Assembly (NCBI RefSeq): GCF_014873875.1
Contig: NZ_JADBEM010000001.1
Coordinates: 7,254,001-7,318,000 of the forward strand
DNA: 64,000 nucleotides
DNA from: Actinopolymorpha pittospori
GTDB taxonomy: Bacteria > Actinomycetota > Actinomycetes > Propionibacteriales > Actinopolymorphaceae
Reading direction: 5' to 3'
Positions 26,348-34,773 of this stretch are shown one piece after another. Made by a program: the position numbers and the translations under genes. Position 1 is the first letter of the stretch, and every line of letters starts with the position of its first letter. The notes below the pieces were generated by a model, which was not told the origin of the DNA, did no database searches, and worked only from the letters and a program-made list of their open reading frames with translations.

Positions 26348-26995
26348 TTACCGCATGGTGACGCCGGGGACCTGTCCGCCCGCGTGGGAGAAGTCGACGT
26401 CGACGCAGGCGAGCCGGTTCCCCGCCTCGCCGGCGTGGCCGGGCGCGGAGCTCGTGCCGTGGTCGTGGATCACCACCGACCGGGCCATCTTCTTCTCGAC
26501 CGGCCAGCGCACCTCACTGGCTGCCACGGCGTTGCCGTCGCGGTCGGTGGTGAAGTCGAGCCAGATCTCGTTGTGCGGGTTGGCGTACTTCGGGTTGACC
26601 GACGGTTGCACGGGATCGGCGCGCCACTGGGTGTGCGGGCCGGAGTCGTCGGGTGCGCGGCCGCACCTGTTCATGTGGACGTGCGCGCCGTAGTGGCGGT
26701 CGGGGACGAGTCCGTTGACGGCGAGCAGGGTCGCCGTCGCGTGCTGGGCCGACACCGACGCGACGGTGACGCGGGCGCCGACCGGAACGAGGCGCTGGTT
26801 GTAGGTCAGCGCGCTGGCCCCGGAGTCGGCCGGTTCGAACGTCTCGCTGACGAGGACGGGTGGGTCGGGTGCCGCGGCAGCGCGCGCCGGTGTGGCGGTG
26901 CCCGCTGGCGCGGCGGCGAATGCCTGGCCGGCGAGAACCGGCAACGTCGCGAGCACGAGGATCGCAAGCGCGCTGGCCACCGCGAGACGTCTCAT
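26348..26995 (-). CDS. Secreted Cu/Zn-SOD-like protein B
   Basis: 215 aa, first of the tandem pair. Signal peptide at residues 1-27 (LAVASALAILVLATLPVLAGQAFA). The same motifs are kept: GAHVHMNRCG, SGPHTQW, RSVVIHDHGT, GNRLACVDVDF, again without the normal zinc-site His, and PADSGASALTY in place of ordinary N-terminal strands. It probably protects against extracellular superoxide or has lost enzyme activity; activity is inference from conserved Cu ligands. The start ATG 26995 precedes a plausible Sec region. Confidence 0.8.
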   Translation of the reverse strand: MRRLAVASALAILVLATLPVLAGQAFAAAPAGTATPARAAAAPDPPVLVSETFEPADSGASALTYNQRLVPVGARVTVASVSAQHATATLLAVNGLVPDRHYGAHVHMNRCGRAPDDSGPHTQWRADPVQPSVNPKYANPHNEIWLDFTTDRDGNAVAASEVRWPVEKKMARSVVIHDHGTSSAPGHAGEAGNRLACVDVDFSHAGGQVPGVTMR

Positions 26996-27240
26996 CCCCC
27001 GAGCATCGACCTGGTCGTCGTACCGGGCGAAGGGACCTTGGTCTGCCGGGTGGCCGGGTCTTTCGTGGGAGTCCGGCAGCGCGAACGGGCGGTCTGCCCG
27101 CGTGGTTCAGCCCGGCGAGACGGCGCAGGGCGGACATCCGGTTCGTCGAACGGGCCAGGTGGACAGTCCCGACGTACTGCTTGCGCGTGGCGCACGTCGA
27201 AAGTGACGCGCGACCCGCTGACTCATCCTCGGAGCCAAGA

Positions 27241-27972
27241 TCACTTCGAGCTCTCCCACAGGACGACCCGGTTACCCACTGGATCTGCGATCAGTGAGTG
27301 CCGGGGCATGTTCTCGCCGTCCGTCGGTGGATAGTGCTCGGACGCTCCGGCGGCGAGCGCGCGCTGGTGAGTTTCGTCGAGTCCGACGACACCCAGACCG
27401 AACGCCGAGGTATGCCCGCAGTGGGGCTCCTCGGAGGATCGCACCCTGATGTTCAGGAAGCCAATGGCATCTCCCTCACCGAGGACAACCTGCCGGCTTG
27501 TGCCGCCCCAGTTCTCGAGCTGTGTGCCCAGTACCCCGCCCCAGAACGCGCTCGCGGCCTCAAGTGCGGAATCGGAGTCCACCCCGATATTCACCGCGAC
27601 CAGCCGAAAATCCGTCGCCTTCTTCATCGTTCTTGCGATCCCTTCGACGTCGTGTGCCAGTTGGTCCAACAGCGCCTCAACGCGCCCAGCGCGTTCCTGG
27701 AGCGCGGCGCGTTGCCGCGTAAGAACCTCGCGTGCATCGAAAGCGTCACCATTGAGCACCCTGGCGATGTCCTCGGTGGACAGTTCCGCCTCACGCAGGA
27801 GTCGGATCCGCCGTGCGGCGTCGAGCTGGGTGCTGCTGTAACGCCGATAACCTGTCCGCGAGTCGACATCAGCCGGACGCAACAGACCGATGTCGTCGTA
27901 ATGACGAAGCGTCGGGATCGACAGCCCCGTCAGCATCGAGAAGGTCCCAATGGTTACCAGTTCGTCCGGCAC
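27241..27972 (-). CDS. MerR regulator fused to VOC domain
   Basis: 243 aa. Residues about 5-75 are a MerR HTH (TIGTFSMLTGLSIPTLRHYD, DSRTGYRRYSSTQLDAARR), then a coiled-coil-like dimer helix (QRAALQERAGRVEALLDQL, with basic and acidic heptads). Residues about 120-240 form a glyoxalase/VOC-type fold (VVLGEGDAIGFLNIRV, HCGHTSAFGLGV, HSLIADPVGNRVVLW). MerR-VOC fusions suggest a regulator whose effector pocket is a VOC fold, as in some drug- or metabolite-sensing proteins. The target is unknown; it lies alone. Confidence 0.9.
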   Translation of the reverse strand: MPDELVTIGTFSMLTGLSIPTLRHYDDIGLLRPADVDSRTGYRRYSSTQLDAARRIRLLREAELSTEDIARVLNGDAFDAREVLTRQRAALQERAGRVEALLDQLAHDVEGIARTMKKATDFRLVAVNIGVDSDSALEAASAFWGGVLGTQLENWGGTSRQVVLGEGDAIGFLNIRVRSSEEPHCGHTSAFGLGVVGLDETHQRALAAGASEHYPPTDGENMPRHSLIADPVGNRVVLWESSK

Positions 27973-28420
27973 GATGACATCTTGCTGTCTCAGGTGACCT
28001 GAGAGTCAACTGGTCCGCTGATGGCTGCGTCGAAGGGCAGCCACGTCTCGCTCTCAGCGATCACCCCCTCTCCGCCGGTCCGACCTCCTGAACGCAGACG
28101 AGTCGCTTGTGATCACGATGCCCGCGGCTACGGATAACAAGCTCGCCGCCCTCCGCGTACTCCCAAGCCGACTGATGTCACCAGTGAGGCCAAACGACCC
28201 GGGACGAGCGAGTGGGCGTCGCGCGAGTAACACGTCCCGGCCGAGGTGTTGTGGTAGCTTCCGCTGAAGAGCGGGGGCGGCGCGAGACAGCGCCACGCAC
28301 AAGCGACGGCCGGTCCGTTGCCATCCAGATCGGCCAAGTTGCCCCACTCATCACCAGGGCACGAATGGTTGCCGCGCGCCGCCACCGGGGGGCCTTGCCG
28401 ATCTCGAACCGGAGTGAACC
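27973..28420. other. Long divergent intergenic region
   Basis: About 448 bases between the MerR-VOC start and the polysaccharide deacetylase start. Open frames here have weak codon bias and no homology that I recognise. The TTGTGGTAGCTTCC stretch near 28248 could hold a forward promoter -10. I see nothing else. Confidence 0.4.
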
Positions 28421-29316
28421 ATGGCCAACGAGCTCCCCCTCTGGCCGAACAACGCCCGCTTGGCTGTGAGCTTCTCGTTGATGTTCGAAGGCGGCGGACA
28501 GCCCATATCCGGTGCCGGTGGCGTGATTCCCGACCCTGTCAAGGACAACTTGCCCGACATGCCGACCAACGGTGTCTTCCAGTACGGCATCTACGAGGGC
28601 ATACCACGCCTCCTCGATCTCATGGACACTCACAACGTCAAGTTGAGTGCCTTCATGGTCGGCCAGGCGGTCGACAAGGCGCCGGACCTGGCGCAGGAGG
28701 TCGTTCGACGCGGGCACGAAGCAGCTGCGCACGGCCGGACCTGGGAGCCGAGCTACGTCCTGGATGCTGATGCCGAACGCCGCTTCATCGCCGACGACGT
28801 AGCCAGCATCGAACGGGCTACCGGGCAGACGCCCAAGGGATGGAGCGCGTACTGGGTGCGCAACAGCGTGAACACGCTCGACATCCTTCAGGGGCTCGGA
28901 TCACTTACCATCTTGACGAACCGAGCCGGGACGAACCGTTCATCCTGCCGCTGCGAGGCGGGGACTTCGTGACCGTTCCCTACACCTTCCACATGAACGA
29001 CATCGTCTCCTTCCCCTTCACTGGTTGGAACCCCGCTGCCTATGAACAGGCTCTCAGGGACGAGTTCGACCAGTTGTACGAGGAAGGCGCCACCCGCCGC
29101 CGGCTGATGGTGATCAGCCTGCATGACCGCATCTCCGGCCACGCCAACCGCGTGCGGGTACTCAGCCGCTTCCTGACCTACGCGCGGAGCAAGTCCGACG
29201 TGTGGTTCGCCCGCAAGGACGAGATCGCCGACTGGGCACTGCGAACCCGCGACCAGACGCCGGTGCTGGACCGAGGCCCCGCACGCGTCCACGGCCTACC
29301 AGGATCGGCGGCATAG
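28421..29316 (+). pseudogene. Polysaccharide deacetylase family, one-base deletion
   Basis: The gene begins at ATG 28421 (MANELPLWPNN) and matches a NodB-like fold of the PuuE/allantoinase-like branch: SFSLMFEGGGQP, GVFQYGIYEGIPRLLDLMD, KLSAFMVGQAV, RRGHEAAAHGRTW and YWVRNSVNTLDILQGLG. At about 28900 the frame is lost and the homology resumes one base back: TYHLDEPSRDEPFILPL, VPYTFHMNDIV, LMVISLHDRISGH. GGATCACTT appears where GGATTCACTT is expected, i.e. one T missing. The restored protein would have about 298 aa. It would hydrolyse amide or N-acetyl bonds of a sugar or ureide. Confidence 0.8.
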
Positions 29317-29364
29317 CTGGCAGCGCGGAAGTCACGTATGGCAAGGCCGGGGGGCGGATTCCGT

Positions 29365-29399
29365 GCGCGGGCCACGGCAGGGGCTGCCGCGGCCCGCGC
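29365..29399. terminator. Bidirectional hairpin terminator
   Basis: GCGCGGGCC (29365-29373) pairs with GGCCCGCGC (29391-29399), enclosing a second perfect stem CGGCAG-GGG-CTGCCG. It lies between converging genes ending at 29316 and 29410 and probably stops both. Confidence 0.7.
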
Positions 29400-29409
29400 G
29401 GGATCACGG

Positions 29410-30126
29410 TCAGTTCGCCCGGGCGGCGAGCGCCTTGAGGACAGCGTCGGCAGCCGCCTCGCCCGATCCCGGGTTCTGGCCGGTGACCAGGTTGTCGTCG
29501 ACGACGACGTAGGACCCCCAGGCCGGGCCGGCTTCGTGCTGTGCGCCGGCGGTACGCAGGCGGTGTTCGAGGAGCCATGGCGCGTTGTCTGCAAGGCCGG
29601 CTTGCCGCTCCTCCTCGTCGGTGAAGGCGGTCAGTTTGCGTCCCTTGAACAGCCAGCTGCCGTCGGGGTTTCCGGCGGAGAGGAAGCTGGCCTGGCCGTG
29701 ACAGAGCGCGGCGACGACCTTGGTCGAATCAGGCAGCAGCCGTTCCAGGACGCGGCCCATGTCGGGGTTGACCGCGAGGTCCTGCATTGGGCCGTGGCCG
29801 CCGGGGATCAGCACGGCGTCGAAGTCCTCTGGATTCACGTCCTCGAGGCGAACCGGTGTGGCCAGCAGGTCCTTGGTCTTCTCCAGGTGGGACGTGATCT
29901 CGGCTACCTTCTCCGCGTCACCGAAGTTGGCCTCGATGGTCAGGCTTCTGGCGTCGGCTACCGGGATCTTGCCGCCGGGGGTGGCGATGGTGATATTGAC
30001 GCCGGCTTCGCTGAGGACGCGGTGCGGCACGGTGAATTCCTCGGCCCAGAACCCGGTCGGGTGCTGCGTCCCATCCAGCTGGGTCCATACCCGGGCAGCG
30101 CTCAGCACGATCAGTACCGATGACAT
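29410..30126 (-). CDS. DJ-1/PfpI type 1 glutamine amidotransferase-like
   Basis: About 238 aa from ATG 30126, with GAGAAG upstream. It has SVLIVLSAARVWTQLDGT, GFWAEEFTVPHRVL (acidic Glu), FDAVLIPGGHGPMQDL, and the nucleophile VVAALCHGQASFLSA. The arrangement is that of the Hsp31/YajL-YhbO branch, proposed to be chaperones or deglycases and some of which are glyoxalases III. A perfect palindrome lies upstream, suggesting control by an adjacent regulator. Confidence 0.85.
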   Translation of the reverse strand: MSSVLIVLSAARVWTQLDGTQHPTGFWAEEFTVPHRVLSEAGVNITIATPGGKIPVADARSLTIEANFGDAEKVAEITSHLEKTKDLLATPVRLEDVNPEDFDAVLIPGGHGPMQDLAVNPDMGRVLERLLPDSTKVVAALCHGQASFLSAGNPDGSWLFKGRKLTAFTDEEERQAGLADNAPWLLEHRLRTAGAQHEAGPAWGSYVVVDDNLVTGQNPGSGEAAADAVLKALAARAN

Positions 30127-30142
30127 TGATCTTCTCTTCTCG

Positions 30143-30154
30143 CAAACGCGTTTG
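30143..30154. promoter_or_regulatory. Palindromic operator candidate
   Basis: CAAACGCGTTTG, a perfect 12-base palindrome, lies 17 bases upstream of the DJ-1 gene start (30126). TetR or LacI types bind such sites; no such gene is next to it. Confidence 0.45.
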
Positions 30155-30213
30155 TGAGCGCCAACCATCGTCCTGACGAGCCGAGTTCCGGTGAGGCGTT
30201 ACCTACGTGTAGG

Positions 30214-30226
30214 GTTAGCGCCTAAC
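30214..30226. promoter_or_regulatory. Inverted repeat before the CGNR gene
   Basis: GTTAG-CGC-CTAAC, perfect 5-base arms, 22 bases before the GTG start of the CGNR regulator. It probably serves autoregulation; GTAGGGT next to it resembles a -10 element, so binding would block the promoter. Confidence 0.5.
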
Positions 30227-30248
30227 GTTCGTTGTGAGAGGGGTCACG

Positions 30249-30878
30249 GTGGCGACCAACGCGGTGCCGCAAGGCCCGACCGACGCGGACCAGCAAGCGT
30301 CAGACCTGTGCCGCAGCTCGGATCTCCTGGTGGCCCTGGTGAACACTCGCGCCAGCGAGAGTGGGCGCGTCGAGCTGCTCGGCGACGGGGCGGGGCTCGC
30401 GCGCTGGCTGACGACCAACGGGCTCGTCGATGACGGGGTCTCGGTCACCAACGGTGACGCTCTGGCAGCTCAGGAGTTGCGCGCCGCGTTCGTGAGCCTG
30501 TTCCGGTCCCATTGCGGGTGCGCGGACGCCCCGGTCGACGAGGCAGAGGCCTATCTGCGGGACATCGGGCTGCGCTACCCGCTGGTGTCCAGGATCAGCG
30601 CCGATGGCTACACCCTTGTCCCGGCCCAGACCGGCGTCCCGGGGGCGTTCGGCGCGCTGCTGGCCGCCGCGACCGATCTCGCCGCCCGCGGTGCGTGGTC
30701 ACGCCTGAAGATCTGCAAGAACACCTCCTGCTACGGGGGGTTCTTCGACAAGACCCGCAACTCCGTGGGTCAGTACTGCAGCCCGGCCTGCGGCTCGCAG
30801 ATGTCGATGCGCGCCTACCGCAGCCGGCTCAGGAAGAGTTCATCAACTGAGGCCGTAGGCACGAGCCCCGGACACTGA
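30249..30878 (+). CDS. CGNR zinc-finger regulator (ABATE)
   Basis: About 209 aa from GTG 30249 with AGGGG five bases upstream. An ABATE ligand-like N-domain leads (SDLLVALVNTRASESGR, ELLGDGAGLARWL) to a C-terminal CGNR zinc finger (LKICKNTSCYGGFFDKTRNS, then GQYCSPACGSQMSMRAYRSR). The four Cys are kept, but the name-giving CGNR is CGSQ here. These are actinobacterial transcription regulators of unknown ligand; a perfect inverted repeat upstream suggests self-control. Confidence 0.9.
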   Translation: MATNAVPQGPTDADQQASDLCRSSDLLVALVNTRASESGRVELLGDGAGLARWLTTNGLVDDGVSVTNGDALAAQELRAAFVSLFRSHCGCADAPVDEAEAYLRDIGLRYPLVSRISADGYTLVPAQTGVPGAFGALLAAATDLAARGAWSRLKICKNTSCYGGFFDKTRNSVGQYCSPACGSQMSMRAYRSRLRKSSSTEAVGTSPGH

Positions 30879-30920
30879 CGAGGCACCGCGGGTCACGATC
30901 TGCCCGGTCGCCCGCGCGAG

Positions 30921-30964
30921 GAGCGGCGAGGTTGTGGACTTCTACGTCCACCTCGCCGCCGCTC
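30921..30964. terminator. Hairpin terminator between convergent genes
   Basis: GAGCGGCGAGGTTGTGGAC (around 30921-30939) pairs across TTCTAC with GTCCACCTCGCCGCCGCTC, with two small bulges. It separates the CGNR gene (end 30878) from the DUF1048 operon (end 30969). Confidence 0.65.
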
Positions 30965-30968
30965 GGTC

Positions 30969-31295
30969 CTACTTCTCGGCGGTGCCGGGTTTCCCGCTGA
31001 TGGACTCCTGATAGATGTCGGCGTAGGTGCGCGAGTCCTTGACCAGGTCGTCGCAGAAGGCAGCGACGTCGTTGCCGATGAGTTCCAGGACTCCCTTGCC
31101 GGCAGCGGCGCCCTCCTCGAAGAAATCGACAATCCCTGAGAGTAGGTTCCCGTTAGTGAGGTCGACCGGTCCGATCTTGAAAAGGTACTTCTGAATCTCC
31201 TTGTAGACGATCTGATAATCCGGCGGGAGCGCCTTGACCCGCGCCATGTGCGCTCGCCACTGCTTCTTTCCCTCGATGATGTCCTGGATGCCCAC
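30969..31295 (-). CDS. DUF1048 protein, second copy
   Basis: 108 aa beginning MGIQDIIEGKKQWRAHMARV. It is a small helical DUF1048 protein, ending with LVKDSRTYADIYQESI. DUF1048 genes usually sit right after a PadR regulator; here there are two in a row, this one last. The two DUF1048 proteins are paralogues with different N-termini (MGIQD versus MNFWETI). The function is unknown, perhaps partners of the regulator or an export or stress role. Confidence 0.85.
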   Translation of the reverse strand: MGIQDIIEGKKQWRAHMARVKALPPDYQIVYKEIQKYLFKIGPVDLTNGNLLSGIVDFFEEGAAAGKGVLELIGNDVAAFCDDLVKDSRTYADIYQESISGKPGTAEK

Positions 31296-31296
31296 G

Positions 31297-31653
31297 TCAG
31301 CCTCCTAGCTGGCCCAGTTTCCTTGCGACGTTCCGGTTCAACTGCTCGCGCCACCGATCGCGAAAGCTCCGAGCCCCTTCCCCGCCGGCCAGCGCCGCGC
31401 AGAAGCCCCCGACGTCGTCGCCCAGCACCTCGTGAATGCTCTGCCCACCCGCCGCCGTTTCTTCGAGCAGACCTAGGGCACCGTCGAGGATCGGCATCAG
31501 GTTGCGACCGCTGAAGTCTCCATAGGCGGAGAGGTGAAACTTGATCTGTTCCCACCCCCCCCGGAAATCGGCCGGCAATACCGCGGCCCGGGCTTCGAAC
31601 GCCTTCCATTCCCTGGTGAGGTCGCTGCCGGTAATGGTCTCCCAGAAATTCAT
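31297..31653 (-). CDS. DUF1048 protein, first copy
   Basis: About 118 aa from ATG 31653, which overlaps the PadR stop as ATGA; a good ribosome site (GGGAGGGCGGGAG) precedes. It shares LLEETAAGGQSIHEVLGDDV with the DUF1048 consensus and ends in a basic helix (FRDRWREQLNRNVARKLG). One base separates its stop from the next gene's start. Function is unknown. Confidence 0.85.
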   Translation of the reverse strand: MNFWETITGSDLTREWKAFEARAAVLPADFRGGWEQIKFHLSAYGDFSGRNLMPILDGALGLLEETAAGGQSIHEVLGDDVGGFCAALAGGEGARSFRDRWREQLNRNVARKLGQLGG

Positions 31654-31976
31654 CTCCCGCCCTCCCTGAGCTTGTCGATTCGTGATGAGAGGTACTCCCA
31701 CTTCGCCCAGAACCTCGCGAGTTCTTGGCGCCCCGCATTGTTGAGCGCATAGAACTTGCGCGGCGGACCCATCCCGGATGGTCGCTTCGTCACCTGAACG
31801 AGCCCGTTCTTCTCCAGCCGCAGCAAGATGGTGTAGACCGTCCCCTCGATGACGTCGGCGAAGCCGAGTTCGTTCAGCCGACGCGTGATGGCGTACCCAT
31901 AGGTCTCCTCGCTGCCGATGATTTCGAGCACGCAGCCCTCGAGCGTGCCCTTCAACATCTCCGTCAGGTCGTCCAT
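31650..31976 (-). CDS. PadR-family transcriptional regulator
   Basis: About 108 aa from ATG 31976. The PadR winged-helix domain is clear: LKGTLEGCVLEIIG, ETYGYAITRRLNELGF, EGTVYTILLRLEKNGLVQV, PRKFYALNNAG, plus the C-terminal dimer helix (ELARFWAKWEYLSSRIDKL). It heads a three-gene operon with two DUF1048 genes, the first overlapping its stop. PadR proteins usually repress their own operon; a candidate operator lies upstream. Confidence 0.95.
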   Translation of the reverse strand: MDDLTEMLKGTLEGCVLEIIGSEETYGYAITRRLNELGFADVIEGTVYTILLRLEKNGLVQVTKRPSGMGPPRKFYALNNAGRQELARFWAKWEYLSSRIDKLREGGR

Positions 31977-32027
31977 CGCGGGGTCTCCTCTTCGATCCTC
32001 CAGTACTGCGTAGCACCGAGTACCACT

Positions 32028-32036
32028 ATACGGTAT
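32028..32036. promoter_or_regulatory. PadR operator candidate
   Basis: ATAC-G-GTAT, about 50 bases before the PadR start, in the AT-rich stretch ACTATACGGTATCAC. Such near-palindromes are common in PadR promoters. CACTATA beside it could be the -10 element. Confidence 0.35.
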
Positions 32037-32185
32037 CACGGAGTAGCTCGGCGAGCCCTTGCCCGGGGCCAGGTAAGCGACTCGAGTCATCGGCGCCGCG
32101 CCTGGTCCCCACCCGCCGCCTCATGTGATCCATGAGGCCGTCGGTCTCGGTCGGCTGATGCACCGCTCGACAGTAGGCTCGCCCC

Positions 32186-32458
32186 ATGCCGCTCCTTCGT
32201 CGTGGCGCAGACACGGAGACGACGTTCGTCCTGGCCGGCTTCACTACGCAGGACGCATACGAGCGCAGGGCACCGGACTGGGAGCCACCCGACACCTTCG
32301 ACTCCCCCGACGCGGCCACCGTGGCCGCACGGTCCTGGATCGAGGCGACCTCGCCACAGGCGCAGGTCGAGGTGATCCAGCTCGCCAGAAGAGCCGGGAA
32401 GGTCCTCCGCGTCGTCACCGCCGACGGCCACGACGACGCCGCGTCCCTGCCGATCTAG
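32186..32458 (+). CDS. Small hypothetical protein (90 aa)
   Basis: ATG 32186 starts MPLLRRGADTETTFVLAGF and ends LRVVTADGHDDAASLPI at TAG. It shows good codon bias and a compact fold-like pattern (SWIEATSPQAQVEVIQL). The region EPPDTFDSPDAATVAARS is acidic. I do not recognise the family; similar small ORFs exist in actinobacteria. It is not linked to neighbours. Confidence 0.55.
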   Translation: MPLLRRGADTETTFVLAGFTTQDAYERRAPDWEPPDTFDSPDAATVAARSWIEATSPQAQVEVIQLARRAGKVLRVVTADGHDDAASLPI

Positions 32459-32608
32459 AACGCGGCGTTGGTCGGCGCCGCGGAGACCGAGCACCTTGGC
32501 CCCTGCCGTGACTGTCCCTGCCGTTCCCAGGATGAGCGGGGCGTACCGACGTGAGCCGTTCTTCGCCGATCCTCGAGTGCGAAGACTGTTCGCGACCAAG
32601 GGATGCTC

Positions 32609-33310
32609 ATGACCATCACGCTCGTCACCGGCGGCAACAAGGGACTCGGCCACGAGACGGCTCGGCGCCTCATCGAAGCCGGCCACACCGTCTACATCGG
32701 CGCCCGCGACGCGGGCCGCGGCCACGCGGCGGCAGACGAGCTCGGCGCACGGCTGCTGCTCCTCGACGTCACCGACGACGCCTCCGTCGATGCGGCCGTG
32801 GCGGAACTCACCCGCCGGGAGGGTCGCCTCGATGTGCTGATCAACAACGCGGGAATCTTCGAAGGCATGGTGAAGCCCGAGGATGTCACGGCGGCCGACA
32901 TGCGTCGGATCTATGAGGTGAACGTCTTCGGCCTGGTGCGGGTGACGCATGCATTCCTGCCTTTGTTGCGTACGTCGGACTCACCTGTGGTCGTCAACGT
33001 CAGCAGCGGACTCGGTTCGTTCGGGGTGGTGACCGATCCGGATCGCCACGAGTACGGCTTCGCCCTCCCGATCTACGCGTCCTCGAAGGCGGCGGTGAAC
33101 ATGCTCACCGTGCAGTACGCCAAGGCCTTTCCTGAGCTGCGTACCAACGCCGTCGAACCCGGGTTCAGTGCGACCGACCTGCACGGCATGAGTGGGGCCG
33201 GCATCCAGAGCGTCGAGGAGGGCGCCGAGATGATCGTGCGGCTCGCGACCATCAGCCCGGACGGGCCTGTCGGCACGTTCTCCGACCGGGCCGGAGTCCT
33301 GCCCTGGTGA
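32609..33310 (+). CDS. Short-chain dehydrogenase/reductase
   Basis: About 233 aa from ATG 32609 (an ATG two codons earlier is also possible). Classical SDR: cofactor loop TLVTGGNKGLGHETARRL, DVLINNAGIFEG (NNAG), catalytic Ser in VNVSSGLGSFGVV, YxxxK in IYASSKAAVNMLT and the NAVEPGFSATDL flank. Preference is probably for NADPH because of the basic residues after the GARD motif (GARDAGRGH). The substrate is unknown; carbonyl-reductase-like. Monocistronic. Confidence 0.9.
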   Translation: MTITLVTGGNKGLGHETARRLIEAGHTVYIGARDAGRGHAAADELGARLLLLDVTDDASVDAAVAELTRREGRLDVLINNAGIFEGMVKPEDVTAADMRRIYEVNVFGLVRVTHAFLPLLRTSDSPVVVNVSSGLGSFGVVTDPDRHEYGFALPIYASSKAAVNMLTVQYAKAFPELRTNAVEPGFSATDLHGMSGAGIQSVEEGAEMIVRLATISPDGPVGTFSDRAGVLPW

Positions 33311-33396
33311 CTCCTGGCTCCGGCCGGGCGCCGCGGTAGTGCTCATCGTCGCCATCGGGGCACGCCGCCAGAGGCCTCGCCGGTGTCGAGCCTGCG

Positions 33397-34245
33397 GTGG
33401 ATACTTGCACGGTGCGTGACCTCGTGGTTCGCAACGGCCCGGTCCAACTGGCGGTCCGTGTATTTGGCCGAGGGGCCAGCTGTGTCGTCCTGGTGCACGG
33501 GTATGGGACAAACCTGCTGTCTTGGCTCCCCCTGGTCCCCAGACTTGAAGACCACTTCACCGTCGTCGCATACGACCGCCGTGGCCACGGCCACTCATCT
33601 AGCGCCGACAGCTACGCCATCGACGACCTGGCCAGCGATGTCGGCGCAGTTGTCGACGGGATCAACCTCGTCCGACCGCTACTGGTGGGCCACTCGGTCG
33701 GTTCCTGGGACGTGCTGACATACGCGGCGTCCGAGTCCAACGTTGTCGGCGTGGTGTGCCTGGACCAGGCCATCGCCGTCGACGATCCGACCTGGCAGGC
33801 AACCTACCGGCCTACAGCCCGCGAGGAGCGACTGGCCCAACTTGCTGAGGATCCGCTCTTGACCCAGGGGTACACCCAAGCTGAAGTTGATCACCTCATG
33901 CTCAAGGCGAAGTGCGCCCCTGGGCTACAGCCGTGGAGCGCCTACGGCCCGATGGTCCGCCGAAACGTCACCAAACAGAGTGGTGACCTGTTCTGGGTCA
34001 GACCTTCCATCACTGACCGCCTGCTGCTCGAGCAGGGCTGGCAGACCGTGATCAGCGAACCGTACGACGCGATCGCTTGTCCAGTCACCCTCGTGCTCGC
34101 CGAACGCAACACGGGCCCGTTTCACAATGCATTACACCGGCTCGCGACGCGACGGAACCTTCGCTCGGTCTCGGTTGACGCCGATCACGACGTACACGTA
34201 GAACGGCCCACGGACATCGCGGAGCTGGTGCGAAGCATGGGATAA
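33397..34245 (+). CDS. Alpha/beta-hydrolase
   Basis: 282 aa from GTG 33397; a GTG at 33412 would also fit. The fold is clear: VVLVHGYGTNLLSWLPL (oxyanion HG), YDRRGHGHSS, the nucleophile elbow LLVGHSVGSWDVL (Ser), acid Asp in LAERNTG region near the end and catalytic His in VDADHDVHVERP. Many such enzymes are esterases or haloperoxidase-like; specificity is not visible. Confidence 0.9.
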   Translation: MDTCTVRDLVVRNGPVQLAVRVFGRGASCVVLVHGYGTNLLSWLPLVPRLEDHFTVVAYDRRGHGHSSSADSYAIDDLASDVGAVVDGINLVRPLLVGHSVGSWDVLTYAASESNVVGVVCLDQAIAVDDPTWQATYRPTAREERLAQLAEDPLLTQGYTQAEVDHLMLKAKCAPGLQPWSAYGPMVRRNVTKQSGDLFWVRPSITDRLLLEQGWQTVISEPYDAIACPVTLVLAERNTGPFHNALHRLATRRNLRSVSVDADHDVHVERPTDIAELVRSMG

Positions 34246-34529
34246 GCAGAGCGGGCCGTCGCCCGCCTCCAGCGGTCACCCCAGCAGGAGTGGGCGTCAA
34301 CGCAGCTCGCGCGACATACGGGTGAGGAACCCATCGTCACCCGTCCAGATCAGTCCAGCCTCGCTCGATCACGCTCCGGAACGGCACCGACGTCGCTCGG
34401 ATGTCCATCACGGTCCGGGTTCGTCCGCCTGCCTTTTGCACGCGGGCTACACGCCGTCTACTCCTCCTACCTTGCAAAGGCGTTCCCGCTTCCCGGCCCA
34501 AACGTCTTCAGGCAGGTCCGGCGCAACCA

Positions 34530-34724
34530 CTACTGGGCGATCTGCGCGGGTGGCCCGACGAGTGTCCAGCCCTTGTCGTCACGCGTGAAGCGGACGACAA
34601 GGGTGCCGAGGCCGAACGGTCGGGCGCCCTCGCGAGGCGCTGCCAACGCGTCGAGAGCGATCGTGACTTCGCCGGAGTCCGCCACGTCGGTGCGCAGTCG
34701 GACACAGGCCTGGCGGCCGCACAT
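34530..34724 (-). CDS. Short C-terminal-like fragment, hypothetical
   Basis: A reverse frame with good codon bias (LRTDVADSGEVTIALDALAA, then LGTLVVRFTRDDKGWTLVG). It ends in a WTLVGPPAQIAQ strand like SnoaL/NTF2-type tails. The only start, an ATG at 34724, would give 64 residues, and the PPOX gene ends at 34774, so there is no room for a full domain. It is likely a remnant. Confidence 0.35.
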   Translation of the reverse strand: MCGRQACVRLRTDVADSGEVTIALDALAAPREGARPFGLGTLVVRFTRDDKGWTLVGPPAQIAQ

Positions 34725-34773
34725 CCTTGTCAGGGACGGAGAACCTGTCGGCGCGGCGTTCGTCGGTGGGACG

